From NCBI GenBank assembly GCA_944472135.2, contig OX235267.1, positions 34,999,312-35,063,311 on the forward strand: 64,000 nt of DNA, read 5' to 3'. Numbering within the stretch: the first letter of the stretch is position 1; the number at the start of each line of letters is the position of its first letter. The DNA is from Trichobilharzia regenti (lineage: Eukaryota > Platyhelminthes > Trematoda > Strigeidida > Schistosomatidae). A model generated the notes under the pieces. The model worked only from the letters and a program-made list of their open reading frames with translations. It was not told where the DNA came from and made no database searches. Positions 21,906 through 33,732 of this stretch are shown here, piece by piece. The position numbers and the translations under genes were made by a program.

Positions 21906-22705
21906 ATCCACATCAAATACTTTGCTTTAATCTATTTTCCTCTACGCAATCGCCTTCCGGCAGTCGGAGGCGCTTACATATAGTTGAGGATTTGTATACT
22001 AAAGAAAAAGACAATTTCATCCCTACCATTTTGTATGTCTATAATTAAGTATTTTGGGACTATTGTAACTCTTCAAATAACTGCATTTTGTTTGTATATT
22101 AACTTATGTGGACTGAATAACCTTCTGTATACATACATGTTAGTATTTGTTCTGTCCTTTTTATTTCGTGTATAAACGCACTTAGCCATATGGTCCACTA
22201 CACATGTGGCAGCATGTGAGCATTCCAATTACTTTGACTCTTGATGGTTGTATTATATTGTTTAGATGTTTTGTATTATTCCTCAGTCTGTTGGTGAGTG
22301 TCACCGCTGTATACAAAATTAGGTAAACCACATCTTGGTTAAATTTCTTTTCCAGGTCGTCAGATAATTTTGTCAGTGATGTGTCGGGTGCCATCTCACT
22401 AAAATCTTGGTTTAAAATGCTTCCACTTATAGTGATTGGAAGCCTCACCATCAATTCAGATGATTACTCAGAGACTCTAACAGCTACCACAATCGCCTAA
22501 GGCACACTTGTCCTGCATTCCTGTTCATTTCTGGACGGTCTCAACTATGAATGTCCGACACCACAGTCCGTGTACACATTATTATGCCTGTTGTTCTGTA
22601 TTCGGATCGAAGTGCTTGAATGTGGTTTCCACCACTTCTGAACTTTTAACATACTTAAATAAGTTATATATTTTTATGAATTAATTTCATTTTGATTAAA
22701 TTTTG
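21906..22705. other. No recognised feature
   Basis: Short ORFs without family resemblance. Separates the SINE from the BEL relic. Confidence 0.4.
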
Positions 22706-25680
22706 ACGTCAGCAGTACGCCTACACCCCTTCTCAGGTTGACGCCCTAGGTCGGAAAATCGTCGCAGAGTTCATTTGCTGACCTCCTTCTATCCTCTATA
22801 CCCTCAAAGCTGAATGGTGACACGCCCATGTCATTGTACCGTAAAATATAGATGGCTAACAAACACACAACGTGTCTGGCCAACCAGGCGTAGGTACAAG
22901 GAAATTTACACCAGCGATAATATCATTCAAATAGTAACTTGAAACTAGAAAGGCCTTTATTCGTGCAAGTCAGTTTTACAATTACACTCTCATACACAGC
23001 TGGCTTATCCTCATTAAACTGACCAATATCTTTAGTCTTTTCAAGTGCACCGATATTAACATAGTCATAGCACAAGACACATGAGTTCATGAACGTCCCT
23101 TTCATTGTGGATGACAACACCAACGACGACTGAGTGATACCAGTTGGTGAACTTCGCCGTGCATCAGAAGCTATTGCTGTTCGATCTTTAGAAGGTTGTC
23201 TAACTGCAAGGTTACCACCACTGCTATCTTTCATGATTAGCTCCTGTTTAGCACTAGCATCTGATGATAGGTGGGCTACATGCTGATCAATTACACTGAT
23301 GGTCTCATGCGTATCCATACCTTTGGCAGCCGCATTTGGCTTTAATTCTACTTCACGTTCAAGTTGTACAGAACCTTTGTTCATCTCTGTAGAAGCAGGC
23401 ATCCCGTTCATCTCATCGTGATCAGCCAAATGCAAATGTGCTCTATCGTGATTATTGGCAAAAGTATCCACTTTATTGCCGTTTGTATAATCGATTTCAT
23501 CATTTTCAGAGTCTTTAATAACAGCTGTAGATGATTTGCGTTCTTCCCCACAAACCCTTAAAGGTTTTATACCTTCACTGTGACTAGTAATACCTTGAAA
23601 ACTTGTGAAGTCAGAACTGGACTCTGAAACTGTAACTCTCTTCTTCTGCACAAACTGCGGTGTCGTCTGTGACACTCTATTCAACAATGGCTTACCAGTT
23701 CCAACTACAGGCTTCTTCATTGCACCATTATCATCACACGATCCGGAGTTAGACCTTGATGACGCTGACTTCGCATTTAGTCTACCACCAAACTTGCTCA
23801 CTGCTACACAATTCGCCTTTGTATGCACTTCTTGCAGACGGACGAAACACAACCGTGTTTGTATGGATTACTGGACACCATAGAGTTTTCTCGATATCCA
23901 CTTCTCTGAGACCCTTTCGTCATAGATAATTGTGTTTTGCCCTGTGATTTCTCTATTCCAGGAGTGGAATGTAGTATACTGGCAAACTTGCTCAAAGCTT
24001 GGTTGACAATGTCTTTCACCAGGCTCACAAAATCATCCAACCAGGGCTCTAAACCCTCCTCCTCTGGACGGGAGTTGATCTTTATGAACTCTCTTTGCAG
24101 ACGAACTGGTAATCTCTTGGCAACAGTCTCAAGCACGGAACTTGAATTCAATTCATCTATAATAATAATAATTTGTACTTTCATATAAACATAAAGTTAC
24201 GTGAAAATGCATGCCAGTTTTACAGGCACGATCATGTATGGTATAATGTCAAATCTTAAATTGTCTACAAGTTAATAATGTTTCAACAGTTAAATATTTG
24301 ATACATATATATAATTACACTCATTGTCTGAACCAGGCCGTATAGTTATTGAATTGTACAGTTGTCCTCCAGGTTGAGCGGGAAAACTGACTTCGTTTCG
24401 TTTTCATCCCGTGGTTGCAGGCATACGATAACCAACCAATATCGAGGTAAGTACAACGTTTACAAGGGATTGGAAGCTGTTTTAGAAAAGTTAAAGTGCT
24501 AAGGTGAATCAATAAAGTGTAATAAATTAAGTAAGCGCAACATATCTTTAATAAATACATTTATGTAGAAAACAGAATGGGGAAGCAATTAGTCCTTAGG
24601 CCGACAACGTTCATTTGCAATGTATAATAATACCAATATACCTCGCACTATCATGATTTCCACTTTTGGATCTAATACAATTATTTTCAAGCCAGTTGTT
24701 TTTATTTCATGCCTTTTTGTCTATTTGGTTCACAACCGTACCCTACAGAGAATAGGAATAGAATAAGTCGAATCAAATTCATAAAGAGCTATAAAATGTT
24801 AGGTTTAATGGAATATAATGAGGATCAAGTTAAGACGTTATTAGAAAATAAATGCGATAAGACATTGTGAAGTGGTATTTAAAGATCTGACGATGGATAG
24901 CAAGTTAATTTATAAGATGCCCCATAAATCTGTGCAGATCCCGCTTGGTCGAATCTCAACAATAGGCTGAGCGAATGGTATATATTTAAAGGTAGAAGCA
25001 TGATCTGTCAAGGCGTTCATTATTATCTTTTTCAAGATAAAGGTCTAAGCCCTCATAAAAATCAGAAATATCTCAAGCCTTCAAATTGCATATTGCTGTT
25101 CCTGCAGAATGAGGTGATTCACCTTAGTGACCACCACGCAGTTAAGAGACACAAGCGTATTTCTATATACCATTAGACAATCCAAGAACTCTACGAGTTC
25201 CTCTGAATTATCGTTTAGCTGTGATCCATTACTCTTCAGGGTCTCAAAAATACTACGGGATATCGTAAACGGTTTCCCAAAACTTTGACTTAGTATCCTC
25301 ATAGCCTCTGCATATCCTTCATTTGGGAGCACAAACCCACAGCACTGTATGACTCTTGCAGAAACACCAGTGCAATACCTCAGTAACTTAGTAACATTAA
25401 CTTCATTTCGTCATTTAAAACAAAACCACTCAACATGACCTCAAACTCCTTGATAAACTGTGGGTCGTCGGCTGGGTTTCCATCAAAGTATCGAGATTCT
25501 AACTTGGGGAGTCTTAAAACACTACTATCCCTAAACGGCGAAGCGTGAGCGCCAGAATCATCTTGCTGAGCATCATGCATATCATTACAATTAACAGGCA
25601 ACTAATCGTTACTTACTTTTTTGTCTGCTTCCATGCTGCCACGTTGCTTTCTTGACGCAAGCATTATCCAACGCCACCGA
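22706..25680 (-). pseudogene. BEL/Pao gag relic, disrupted
   Basis: Minus-strand pieces of the same gag seen at 51838-53817. They are LPKLESRYFDGNPAD (25601-25380), LPNEGYAEAMRILSQSFGKP (25332-25081), AKRLPVRLQREF to QRSGYREN (24184-23804) and the acidic/Ser-rich C-terminal half ending ISSFKLLFE-like (23852-22923). The gag is split by about 960 bp of unrelated DNA and several frameshifts. The most diverged BEL copy in the window. Confidence 0.75.
24157..25120. other. Unidentified ~960-bp insertion within the BEL gag relic
   Basis: The gag frame breaks at SLNC near 25125 and resumes at LNSSS near 24155, residues that are adjacent in the intact copies. The insert has an ATAATAATAATA run at its left end, is AT-rich and shows no coding match. 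It may be a non-autonomous element. Confidence 0.5.
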
Positions 25681-25864
25681 AGAGTCCAAATCGAGTTGAT
25701 GATCCATGTCCAAAGAGATGCTAGCTGCAGACCCAGTAAGTAATCACGGAAGAGTTCGAGAAGGCCCTCCGGAAAACGAACTGAAGAATAGAAACCGCCC
25801 CGGAAGGCGCTCCAATAAACGAATAAAAGCTGCCCCAGGAGATCCAGAAATCGAATAAACATTT

Positions 25865-26133
25865 TCAGGGAACTTATCCCTAAGTTCCTATTGTTACGAA
25901 GACGCTCCGCACCGATAAATACTGTGTTCTTTCTTCAAATTTAACTCCAAAACACCAGTATTGTGAGAAGAAAGTTATATTGATTTGTAATTAGATCGGA
26001 CATCTCTAAAAATTTTATTCGTTTTTAGTCATCGTCATCGAACTTGAACACGTTTTGACCATTCACGCCTTCGAATCGCCCATCAGCGGCTATCAATTCG
26101 AAAACAACCGTTCAATGTCCAGACCCATTGACG
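25865..26133 (-). repeat. 5' LTR of the BEL relic
   Basis: Matches the LTR at 62134-62441 in inverse orientation. Shared blocks include CGGTGCGGAGCGTCTTCG and AGGAACTTAGGGATAAGTTC. It is an older LTR subfamily than those at 51-59 kb. It abuts a SINE at 26134. Confidence 0.7.
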
Positions 26134-26295
26134 CCGTATTTTCGGTACAATTATTGAATTTTTAGCATGTGATCTCGGTAGCCCAAGGTTTGCAGGCCGA
26201 CCATAGATGTCGGGTGCGCGCCGGCCGGGGATCGAACCTCGGACCATGTGCATGATAGGCAAGCGTCCAAACCGCTCTACCAGCAACGCATCGTG
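26134..26295 (-). mobile_element. tRNA-headed SINE, interrupted by BEL LTR
   Basis: On the minus strand a tRNA-like head (GGTAGAGCGG, then GGTTCGATCCCCGG) leads into the body ATCTATGGTCGGCCTGCAAA and part of the tail. It stops at the LTR boundary, so the BEL element inserted into the SINE tail. Confidence 0.75.
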
Positions 26296-27955
26296 AGTGA
26301 TCATTGCGTTTATCAACGCATAAGCTAACGTGGTGGTTTCAACCACAAAGGAAGAATAATTTAAGAAGCTCACCAAGTGTCCAAATGGACACCTTGAATT
26401 AATATACTCCTATCTTGATTTCGACATAACGACGGGTTTTAACGTATTGTCGCCCTCATTTCAACGGGATCCTCAGATGAAGCTAGGGTTGTCTACAAAG
26501 TCTACCAGGGAGCAGATGCTGGACTCGCAGCATATCCATCTTCAGAACTCGGCAAGCATTGCCCGTCCAATAACAGTAATTTTGGAGCGACATGGAGGGG
26601 ACCAAGTTCACTCAGCGTATAACGGGCAACACGCACTGGAGCAGAGAGTCAAGTTGCTTCGCATTATTTAACTATCCTTTATTCTACAATGAGGAAAGAC
26701 GATTTTTGCTTAACATCAGTCTTTAGAAATATAACTTTCTGGATAAACGCCGTTCTCACTTCCAGAAAAGAAGTAAAAGTAAGCGTAGGTATCATCTGTA
26801 AGTTCATTGATTGATGGAAGCGAAGCTATTTTTCTTTGCTATGTTTTGAATGCTGTCAGAATATTAGTCAGAAAAAACGGATACAGAAAACATGAGTGAA
26901 AGACCCAGATTGCTGATCGCGATATGCAGACACTATGTCAGCCCCAGTCAATATAACCGGCTCTTGTCTGTCTCGGTTTTCATCTAACTGCTAGTTGTCT
27001 TACTGTCAACTCCCACCACCAGAAGTTGGCGTTGTATGACTATTGTAATCTTTCCTTTCTACGTATGCGAGTGTGACGCTGATCATTTTGTTCTTCGCCA
27101 TAATACAGTTCGGTATGTTTGTGTCTCTTTAAATGTCAGTTTTATTTGTTATTTTTTGTGTAACTGTACCGCTTTTGTATTTCAGAAACAGATAACGTCT
27201 ATATTAAGTCACCTTTTGTTTTAACGATGGAGAAGCCTAGACTGTGTGCTGTCAGTACCGATGGTGAGAACTGAAATCCATAGGCAAAATCAATCCTACA
27301 CATGTAACGCACTTGACGTCACAAAAGAATCCTTTGCATTGTCGTTTCGCGGCATTAGGTAGGCATTCAGATATCTCTTTAAAAGCGAGCATTACTTCCG
27401 TGACATGCAATGAGCTACGTTGGCACAGTGCGATTTATGTATTGATTCGGCGATCGTACATAGGGATTCCAATGTGGAGCATCGTTACTACGAGTTAGTG
27501 TAAACCAATTTGATTTCGTGTTCGCCTCCTGATTGTGAGGCAAGGGTTCCTGTTCTTTGGTAAACTTCTGAGTAGTTCTTCCTACCATTCGACTCCAGTG
27601 GAGTGGTTCTGGGATTAAATATAAGCTGTTTGTTAAGACTTTGTGGCAAGGTTCCACAATACCATCCCAAGGGATGCAAACGCACTAATGGCCTTCAGCC
27701 AACCAATTATAAAAATGGGGAATTTTGCACAAAAATGACGTATATTCACAAGAAAATGCATGAAAACATGTAAAAAGGATTACCTCCGTCTGACATGACT
27801 TAAAAATACGTCCCAGTTATGATGAAGAGAATCAGTTGCTAACTTGGATAAGTTTCTATAGATGTTCGTTACATAAAATTTATCTTGTTGTGATACTTGC
27901 ACAAGTACTATACTAATTCCATACCAGTAACCATTAACTCTCATTTCTAATAGTC
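26296..27955. other. No recognised feature
   Basis: No exon, repeat or RNA recognised. Short ORFs (26447, 27036, 27415) have no family resemblance. Confidence 0.4.
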
Positions 27956-28064
27956 ATGGTTAATCAAAATAATAAGCAACGAACCCAATTCCCTGTAAAT
28001 CTGGTGACTAATATAACGTCCTTGATTTCTACATCAAGCAACACACCCCCTACAAACGGCTATA

Positions 28065-29123
28065 GTGTCACATAACTCACGTGTATGCCGCAAGCGTCGG
28101 GCTGGAACTGAGGATAAAACTGTAATGATACCTAGCATCAGCATTACTCCTAAAAATTCAGTACCCTCTGCTCATACAGAATCCCTCCCTTCACCTTATG
28201 TGCTTATCGAAAAACTCCAACCATCAAGCTCTTTTTCAGTACTATCTTCAGAAACAGAACTTCTAAAGTTGTCTATAGGAGAACTTAAGGCTGAGTTAAG
28301 GGAAATAAAAAACAGTAAGTCAGTAAATGCTGGAAACATCGAAACCAATACCGAGATATCCAAATTATCAGATCAGATCAGCGATATCAGATCGCAGGTC
28401 TGTGAACTGACACCTCTAACTATCCTCATGAAAACTGTAAACCTTAACAAGCTTGACACAGAATCGGTAACTAAGGTAGATAACCTCATTAACTTTGTTA
28501 CCACAGAAGTAACAAAACGACTCGACGCAAAACTGAGTGCTATTGTCTACAACGTTCCGGACAATGAGGCACTAAAAAAGGTACAGCGCATCTTACTTAG
28601 TGAAGCGAAAATGCCTAACTCCAAGACTAAGTGCTATAGGCTGAAGAAGAGTCAACATGAGAAGTGTTGTCCTATTCGTTTTCGGTTCGAAACACCGGCA
28701 GAGACCAGAAGATTCATCCACTCCCAACACACCCTATCGCAAGCCAGAAACTACAAACTTATAAAGTTTGCTGTGGACAAAACAGTCATAGAAAGGCGCG
28801 CATACAATTATCTCGCTAAGCCTGATTGTGAAATAAGTAATAGGACATTGCAAGCAACCATTATTCCCAACTCTGTGAGAGATACTGTAGACCCCACCGC
28901 ACCACCCCTCTCAAAACACACAGAATTATCCCATCAGAGTGCAACACCAACCGAAAGGCCACTAGATAGTAACCAAATAACTAATGAAACCATACCACCT
29001 ATCACCGCAGAATCTAACATGCCACCAAATAACCCCAGAAAAAAGTCAAAACCCCCCGAAATTCGACATTGTCCTCTCCTAGCTATAACTCCATTGGTAA
29101 AGATAAGGAAAATATGCCCCTAA
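28065..29123 (+). CDS. LINE ORF1 (coiled-coil/RNA-binding type)
   Basis: 352 residues with a Glu/Lys-rich probable coiled coil (about residues 65-120: LKLSIGELKAELREIKN onward). A basic region follows with RLKKSQHEKCCPIRFRFET, resembling the RNA-binding part of CR1/L2-type ORF1 proteins. The C-terminus is Pro/Ser/Thr-rich. An ATG at 27956 opens a likely earlier start (MVNQNNKQRTQFPVN) in another frame, so there may be a frameshift near 28060. Such proteins package LINE RNA. Not expected to be a host gene. Confidence 0.65.
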   Translation: MSHNSRVCRKRRAGTEDKTVMIPSISITPKNSVPSAHTESLPSPYVLIEKLQPSSSFSVLSSETELLKLSIGELKAELREIKNSKSVNAGNIETNTEISKLSDQISDIRSQVCELTPLTILMKTVNLNKLDTESVTKVDNLINFVTTEVTKRLDAKLSAIVYNVPDNEALKKVQRILLSEAKMPNSKTKCYRLKKSQHEKCCPIRFRFETPAETRRFIHSQHTLSQARNYKLIKFAVDKTVIERRAYNYLAKPDCEISNRTLQATIIPNSVRDTVDPTAPPLSKHTELSHQSATPTERPLDSNQITNETIPPITAESNMPPNNPRKKSKPPEIRHCPLLAITPLVKIRKICP

Positions 29124-29439
29124 ATCATACCAACAAAAACAGTGGCAGCTTAAATAAGCCCACACTCCCCACGGTCAATAGTATTAGCACTCACAACGTG
29201 CTAAATCGCACCATGGCACACACTAATATCCAATGTCACAACAATGTCACCCTCAATAGTACAAGTGGTAATAGTCAGAACTCGGCTACCAACAACTCAG
29301 GGTCTTCAGAGTATGGCACACAAACAAATTTCGACCGGATATATGGTACAAGTCTGCTGGGAACTAACCCACAATGCAGTACACACGAAACCCACACAAG
29401 GACACAACTAGCATCAAACAATAGGTGGAATAATAAGCC

Positions 29440-30741
29440 ATGGTCATCACAAGGATCCAATCATTTTTTATCCCCCGCGTCCCTGTCAGCGTTGAAAAAA
29501 CAGCTGGTAGGGATGTTAACACTCCTAAACCACTAGTGCTGGCTCCCTCCTTGCATGAAAACAGGAACGGTCTAGTGCACCCGTATCCATTAGGCACACT
29601 TGACACTTGCACAAGTATAGGTCAAATAAAGAACCCTACCCACTTCTGTAACCTAACTAAAAATAAAAGTTCCTTAGTCTATAGCAAATCCAGTACTCCA
29701 ACTCCTAATTCTTCACCGAAAACAGCACACACCAACTCGATAGACATAGGTGAGCATGATGCTGGAACTCCTCTTAACATAGGATCGTCATGTCCAGCAG
29801 AACTACTGGGTGCTGAACCATATTCGGGGCTGACTAACGAACTTAAATACTTCAAATGCTACTTCAACTCTCATCTTTACCTAATCCTCATAAATGCTAG
29901 ATCTGTTCTAAATAAATTGCCGATGCTCAGAGCACTCACAGTAATATACAAACCCCCTGTAATTGTCATCACTGAATCTTGGTGTCATTCGAACATCCTG
30001 GATGAAGAAATAAGCTTAGATAACTACACACACTTTCGGTGTGACAGGGAAGGTGGTAAGGGAGGGGGTTGTCTCATGTACTTTCTGAATGAACTTACTG
30101 TATCACAGCTAGAAAGTAGTACACTTAACATGCCTGAGACTCTATGGGTTAATGTACACTTAAATAACGTAACAGCATTAATTGGATGCTCCTACAGAGC
30201 ACCTGGCACCTTTAGTAATTACGAGACCCAACTTATTAATACTCTGGAGCAATTAACCGACTTACAATACGATCATAAGATCCTATGTGGGGACTTTAAC
30301 TTACCTGAAATCAACTGGGATATACCCACAGGCCCAACTAAATTTGATAAGTTCTTAGACACACTGGATATACTTGGCTGGAAACAAACTGTCACTACTC
30401 CCACAAGAGGTAACAACGTACTAGACTTAATCTTCTGCCACAATATAAGCCCCCTTTCAACGCTAGTAGGTTCTGAGTTTCCAGGGAGCGACCACAAAAC
30501 AGTGATGTGTGCACTGCCAATTCCGCTGAGTAGCAATGCATCTCATACCTCCACTTCACAACAAGTAATATATAGGAACTATAGTAAGGCAAACTGGGCC
30601 TTAGTGGAATCAATGATAAGATGTGATGAATACTTCACTACTGATGACCTATCGAGAGCTCTAACCATCTTCTACCATAACTTAAACAGATGCTTAGATG
30701 CTGTCATTCCAAGGTTTCCCCACACAGAAAGTCATTCATAA
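29440..30741 (+). CDS. LINE ORF2 N-terminal part: endonuclease
   Basis: 433 codons. After a Ser/Thr/Pro-rich lead, an endonuclease/exonuclease/phosphatase fold is marked by LINARSVLNKLP, VIVITESW (Glu), ILCGDFNLPEINW (Asp/Asn) and GSDHKTV (His), the catalytic set that nicks target DNA. The frame ends at 30741 while the reverse transcriptase continues in another frame from about 30690, so a frameshift divides ORF2. Confidence 0.8.
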   Translation: MVITRIQSFFIPRVPVSVEKTAGRDVNTPKPLVLAPSLHENRNGLVHPYPLGTLDTCTSIGQIKNPTHFCNLTKNKSSLVYSKSSTPTPNSSPKTAHTNSIDIGEHDAGTPLNIGSSCPAELLGAEPYSGLTNELKYFKCYFNSHLYLILINARSVLNKLPMLRALTVIYKPPVIVITESWCHSNILDEEISLDNYTHFRCDREGGKGGGCLMYFLNELTVSQLESSTLNMPETLWVNVHLNNVTALIGCSYRAPGTFSNYETQLINTLEQLTDLQYDHKILCGDFNLPEINWDIPTGPTKFDKFLDTLDILGWKQTVTTPTRGNNVLDLIFCHNISPLSTLVGSEFPGSDHKTVMCALPIPLSSNASHTSTSQQVIYRNYSKANWALVESMIRCDEYFTTDDLSRALTIFYHNLNRCLDAVIPRFPHTESHS

Positions 30742-31910
30742 AACCAAAGGATCGTACGAAACTGAAGAGACTCTCAACAAGTTACTTCAAACACCACGAC
30801 TTTGGCACTCTAGGTCTAATACTTAACACCCTTAGCTCCATCTCACAAGCTCGAGATTTCCGTATGAGAAAGGAAGAACGCATCGCAGTAGCCAGTCCTG
30901 CTAGAGTGTATGCACTCACAGAAATCTTAAGGAAGCGAATGAATCGCAAAAATCACAGCATTTCTCTCCTCATAGACAAAGGTAGGCTATGCACTAACTC
31001 TGCAGACATATGTGAACTATTCAACAAAACGTTTGCAGGTAACTACCTTAAGCCCTCAGTCCAGCTACTCGATATACACCCTATTACTAATATGGCACAA
31101 ACTCCATCTCCACTCACACCAAACCAAATTAGCACTGTTCAATTCACTTACGCTAATATTAACCAAACTATAAGAACCCTCAAAAGTTCAAAAGGTTTCG
31201 GTACCGACGGTATATCATCTTACTTCTATAAATATGGTGGCCCTGACATTCCTCTACTGCTGCTTAAAATATTCACAATGTCCCTAGAAACCCAAACTTA
31301 CCCTGACATATGGAAGACAACATTCATTATGCCTAAACACAAATCTGGCTCGAAAACTGAAGTCAGTAACTACCGGCCAATCAATATCACACCTATAGCA
31401 TCTAGAATCATGGAGAGACTAGTCAAAGATAACTTAATCAAACATATGCTTAGCTGCAATATTATAAGTCCGAACCAACATGGATTCCTGAAATCCAGAT
31501 CATGTTTAACATGTCACCTAGACTTCTTCAATTTTGTAACCAGCAGTCGTGACAGACGGCAACTAGTACTTGTCATCTACTTTGACATTTCTAAGGCATT
31601 TGACCGTGTTGACCATTTACTGCTAACAAATAACCTGAACTCCTTAGGAATACGTGACCCATTATTAGGATGGCTTAAATCATTCCTTAACAATAGGTCC
31701 CAAATAGTTAAACTCGGGTCTGCAACCTCCAAACCTAGCCCTATCACTTCTGGTGTAGTACAAGGTAGTGTCATTGGACCCCTCCTATTTTCACTATATA
31801 TCAATGACATATGCGCTTGCTTCACGCACGGGAAACCATTCATCAAACGCTTGCTGTATAAACTTTTACCCCAAAGGCTGTCCCAACCAGACCGCACCAC
31901 TTATTTCTAA
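30690..31910 (+). CDS. LINE ORF2 reverse transcriptase, truncated before YADD
   Basis: 406 codons with LKSSKGFGTDGISSYFYKYG, YRPINITPIASRIMERLV, HGFLKSRSCLTCHL, YFDISKAFDRVDH (first palm Asp) and GVVQGSVIGPLLFSLYIND. The catalytic YADD block, thumb and tail are missing, and the last ~25 codons are unrelated. It cannot be active. Confidence 0.8.
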   Translation: MLRCCHSKVSPHRKSFIKPKDRTKLKRLSTSYFKHHDFGTLGLILNTLSSISQARDFRMRKEERIAVASPARVYALTEILRKRMNRKNHSISLLIDKGRLCTNSADICELFNKTFAGNYLKPSVQLLDIHPITNMAQTPSPLTPNQISTVQFTYANINQTIRTLKSSKGFGTDGISSYFYKYGGPDIPLLLLKIFTMSLETQTYPDIWKTTFIMPKHKSGSKTEVSNYRPINITPIASRIMERLVKDNLIKHMLSCNIISPNQHGFLKSRSCLTCHLDFFNFVTSSRDRRQLVLVIYFDISKAFDRVDHLLLTNNLNSLGIRDPLLGWLKSFLNNRSQIVKLGSATSKPSPITSGVVQGSVIGPLLFSLYINDICACFTHGKPFIKRLLYKLLPQRLSQPDRTTYF

Positions 31911-32452
31911 AACACATCAGTCATTAGAACACTAAAACGCTCAGACTCATTAATACACATTATGACATTAAATAAACTCTAAGACTTCGCATAAATACGT
32001 GAAAACAACTACAATATAGGTAAATGCTTATTATGGTATAAAATGCAATCGGCATAAACATTTATATATGCATATAACATTAATGTCCTTTTCATGTTCA
32101 CATACTTTCTCTTTCTGGTATTCTGCTGCTGCGCATAATCTTCTATTTATCTTCTGGTCGAGGTCGAACAACCCTGCATCTAAACTGAAATTAAGATGGA
32201 TCCCAAACCATTTAACTCATAACCACTCAAACTCCATGGACGATCCAATTCTACCATTTGAAGAAGCTGGCGAACATGCTGTAAATGAGCATTCATGATG
32301 TGAAATAAAGAAGCAGCAAAGTTAAACTTTCGACACCACTAACAACTAATCAGCAAACTACCTTGAAAGGACTAATCACATCAAATAGGCATATATGATG
32401 AATGGAAACGTATATTTATAGAAAAAAGCATAAAAAAGGATAAAACGGTTAC
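31911..32452. other. No recognised feature
   Basis: AT-rich sequence between the truncated LINE and the transposase relic. Could include LINE 3' UTR. Confidence 0.35.
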
Positions 32453-33110
32453 AAGGGGTATCTTTCTCGAACATGTGAGAGAAACATCTCCCAGTTTAGC
32501 ATAGGACTGTCAGTGGTGAAGTCACACCACATCCTGTACTTATATTCATTTGAATGGCTATAAATAAGATTCTTTTGAGAACCATATATAGCCCTTATCT
32601 TGTTTTTCAAGCGGCCCCAATAACCTTCAGTGGAATTCGTATGAGTCCTCGTAACGGGATCCGCCCAGCAAACAATTGGTTTTCTCTATTTTACACAAAG
32701 CAGTATCTCTGCTCTGTTAAGACGAGACATTTCTCATTTTCGGCAGCTGCTGCTCTCATTGGCTGTTTCAACACCCAGTATTTGCAGACAGACAAAATCT
32801 GGGTTAGGGACAGATGCGACATAGCGAAAAAAGTTCCTACGAAATATTAAAATTATCAGCTTACCCTCTCTAATGCTAGCACGCTTCAAACATATAGCAC
32901 AACAATGAACAAACCCATCAGTTGATCTGCTATAGCTTCTTAAAGTCATGATACCAACACAAGAACAAGTTCGCTTCTTCCGGAGCAACCTTTAATCCAG
33001 GAAATACTGGAAAACACTGTCCGCCTCGAATTGCAACCGTAACCTTGTAAGGTCACGCATTAGAAATGAATCAAGCGGTCTACAACATCGAATTACGTTC
33101 GTGAATCTGA
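32453..33110 (-). pseudogene. Merlin/ISXO2-like DNA transposase remnant
   Basis: The minus strand reads LMRDLTRLRLQFEADSVFQ then RKKRTCSCVGIMTLRSYSR and CCAICLKRASIREG, a zinc-binding N-terminal region like those of ISXO2/IS1016-type transposases. The exon ends at a good donor (GAGGGTAAGC, about 32865). Further down, ADPVTRTHTNSTEGYWGRLK to HVRERYPL and TAA (about 32690-32455) matches the family's C-terminal HTN..EG.W block. The DDE catalytic middle is missing and a stop lies near 33000. Merlin elements are known in schistosomes; assignment here is from memory of motifs. Confidence 0.6.
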
Positions 33111-33732
33111 TTGGATAATTCGTTGATTGGTAGTTAGTGGTGTAGAAAGTTTGACTTCGCCAAGGAAGCAACTGGTTTTCAAACAGTTTTCAACATTTTA
33201 CTCAACTTACGTGTACAGTCCGCCATGCAGACACAAATGGCGCAAATGGAGAGTTCTGGAATCGACCTCGGCACCATTTGATGCAGTAAAACAATCAAGA
33301 TAACCTTATCTGGTTTTCGCATCCACGATCCAATTTCTCTCCTGTTATAAAACTACGATAAGACCGCTGAAAAAATGTAATAAATATATCACTGATCTCA
33401 ACACAATACATCAATAAACTTTAAGCCAAGAGTGCTGTTCACAATAAAGTTATATAGGAAAATTGACTTCAAGCTTTATTTTTCCCAGATATTTGTATTA
33501 CACTCATCTGATGTCTGGGTTTTTTGTTATTGAGAGGACGGTATTTCTGTATCTCTTTATGTGATGCACAAACAGACTTTATAGCAGACTGCTCCGACTG
33601 ACTCTAATGTCAGAAAGAACAACCAAACTGTAAATTAATCATACATCAAATTATGTGTAATTTATATAATAAATTATCCATACCTGTACAAATGGTATGT
33701 TCCTGCATAAACAGGAAGAAATATATATTATT
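33111..33732. other. No recognised feature
   Basis: May contain flank or terminal repeat of the transposon remnant, but I could not identify terminal inverted repeats. Confidence 0.35.

Larger units (their letters stand above)
27956..31910 (+). mobile_element. Two-ORF LINE (CR1-superfamily-like), 3'-truncated
   Basis: The element contains an ORF1, an apurinic-type endonuclease and the first part of a reverse transcriptase in order on one strand, with frameshifts between them. The coding match stops after the GVVQGSVIGPLLFSLYIND block, before any YADD motif. This is the opposite of the usual 5' truncation. Confidence 0.8.
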
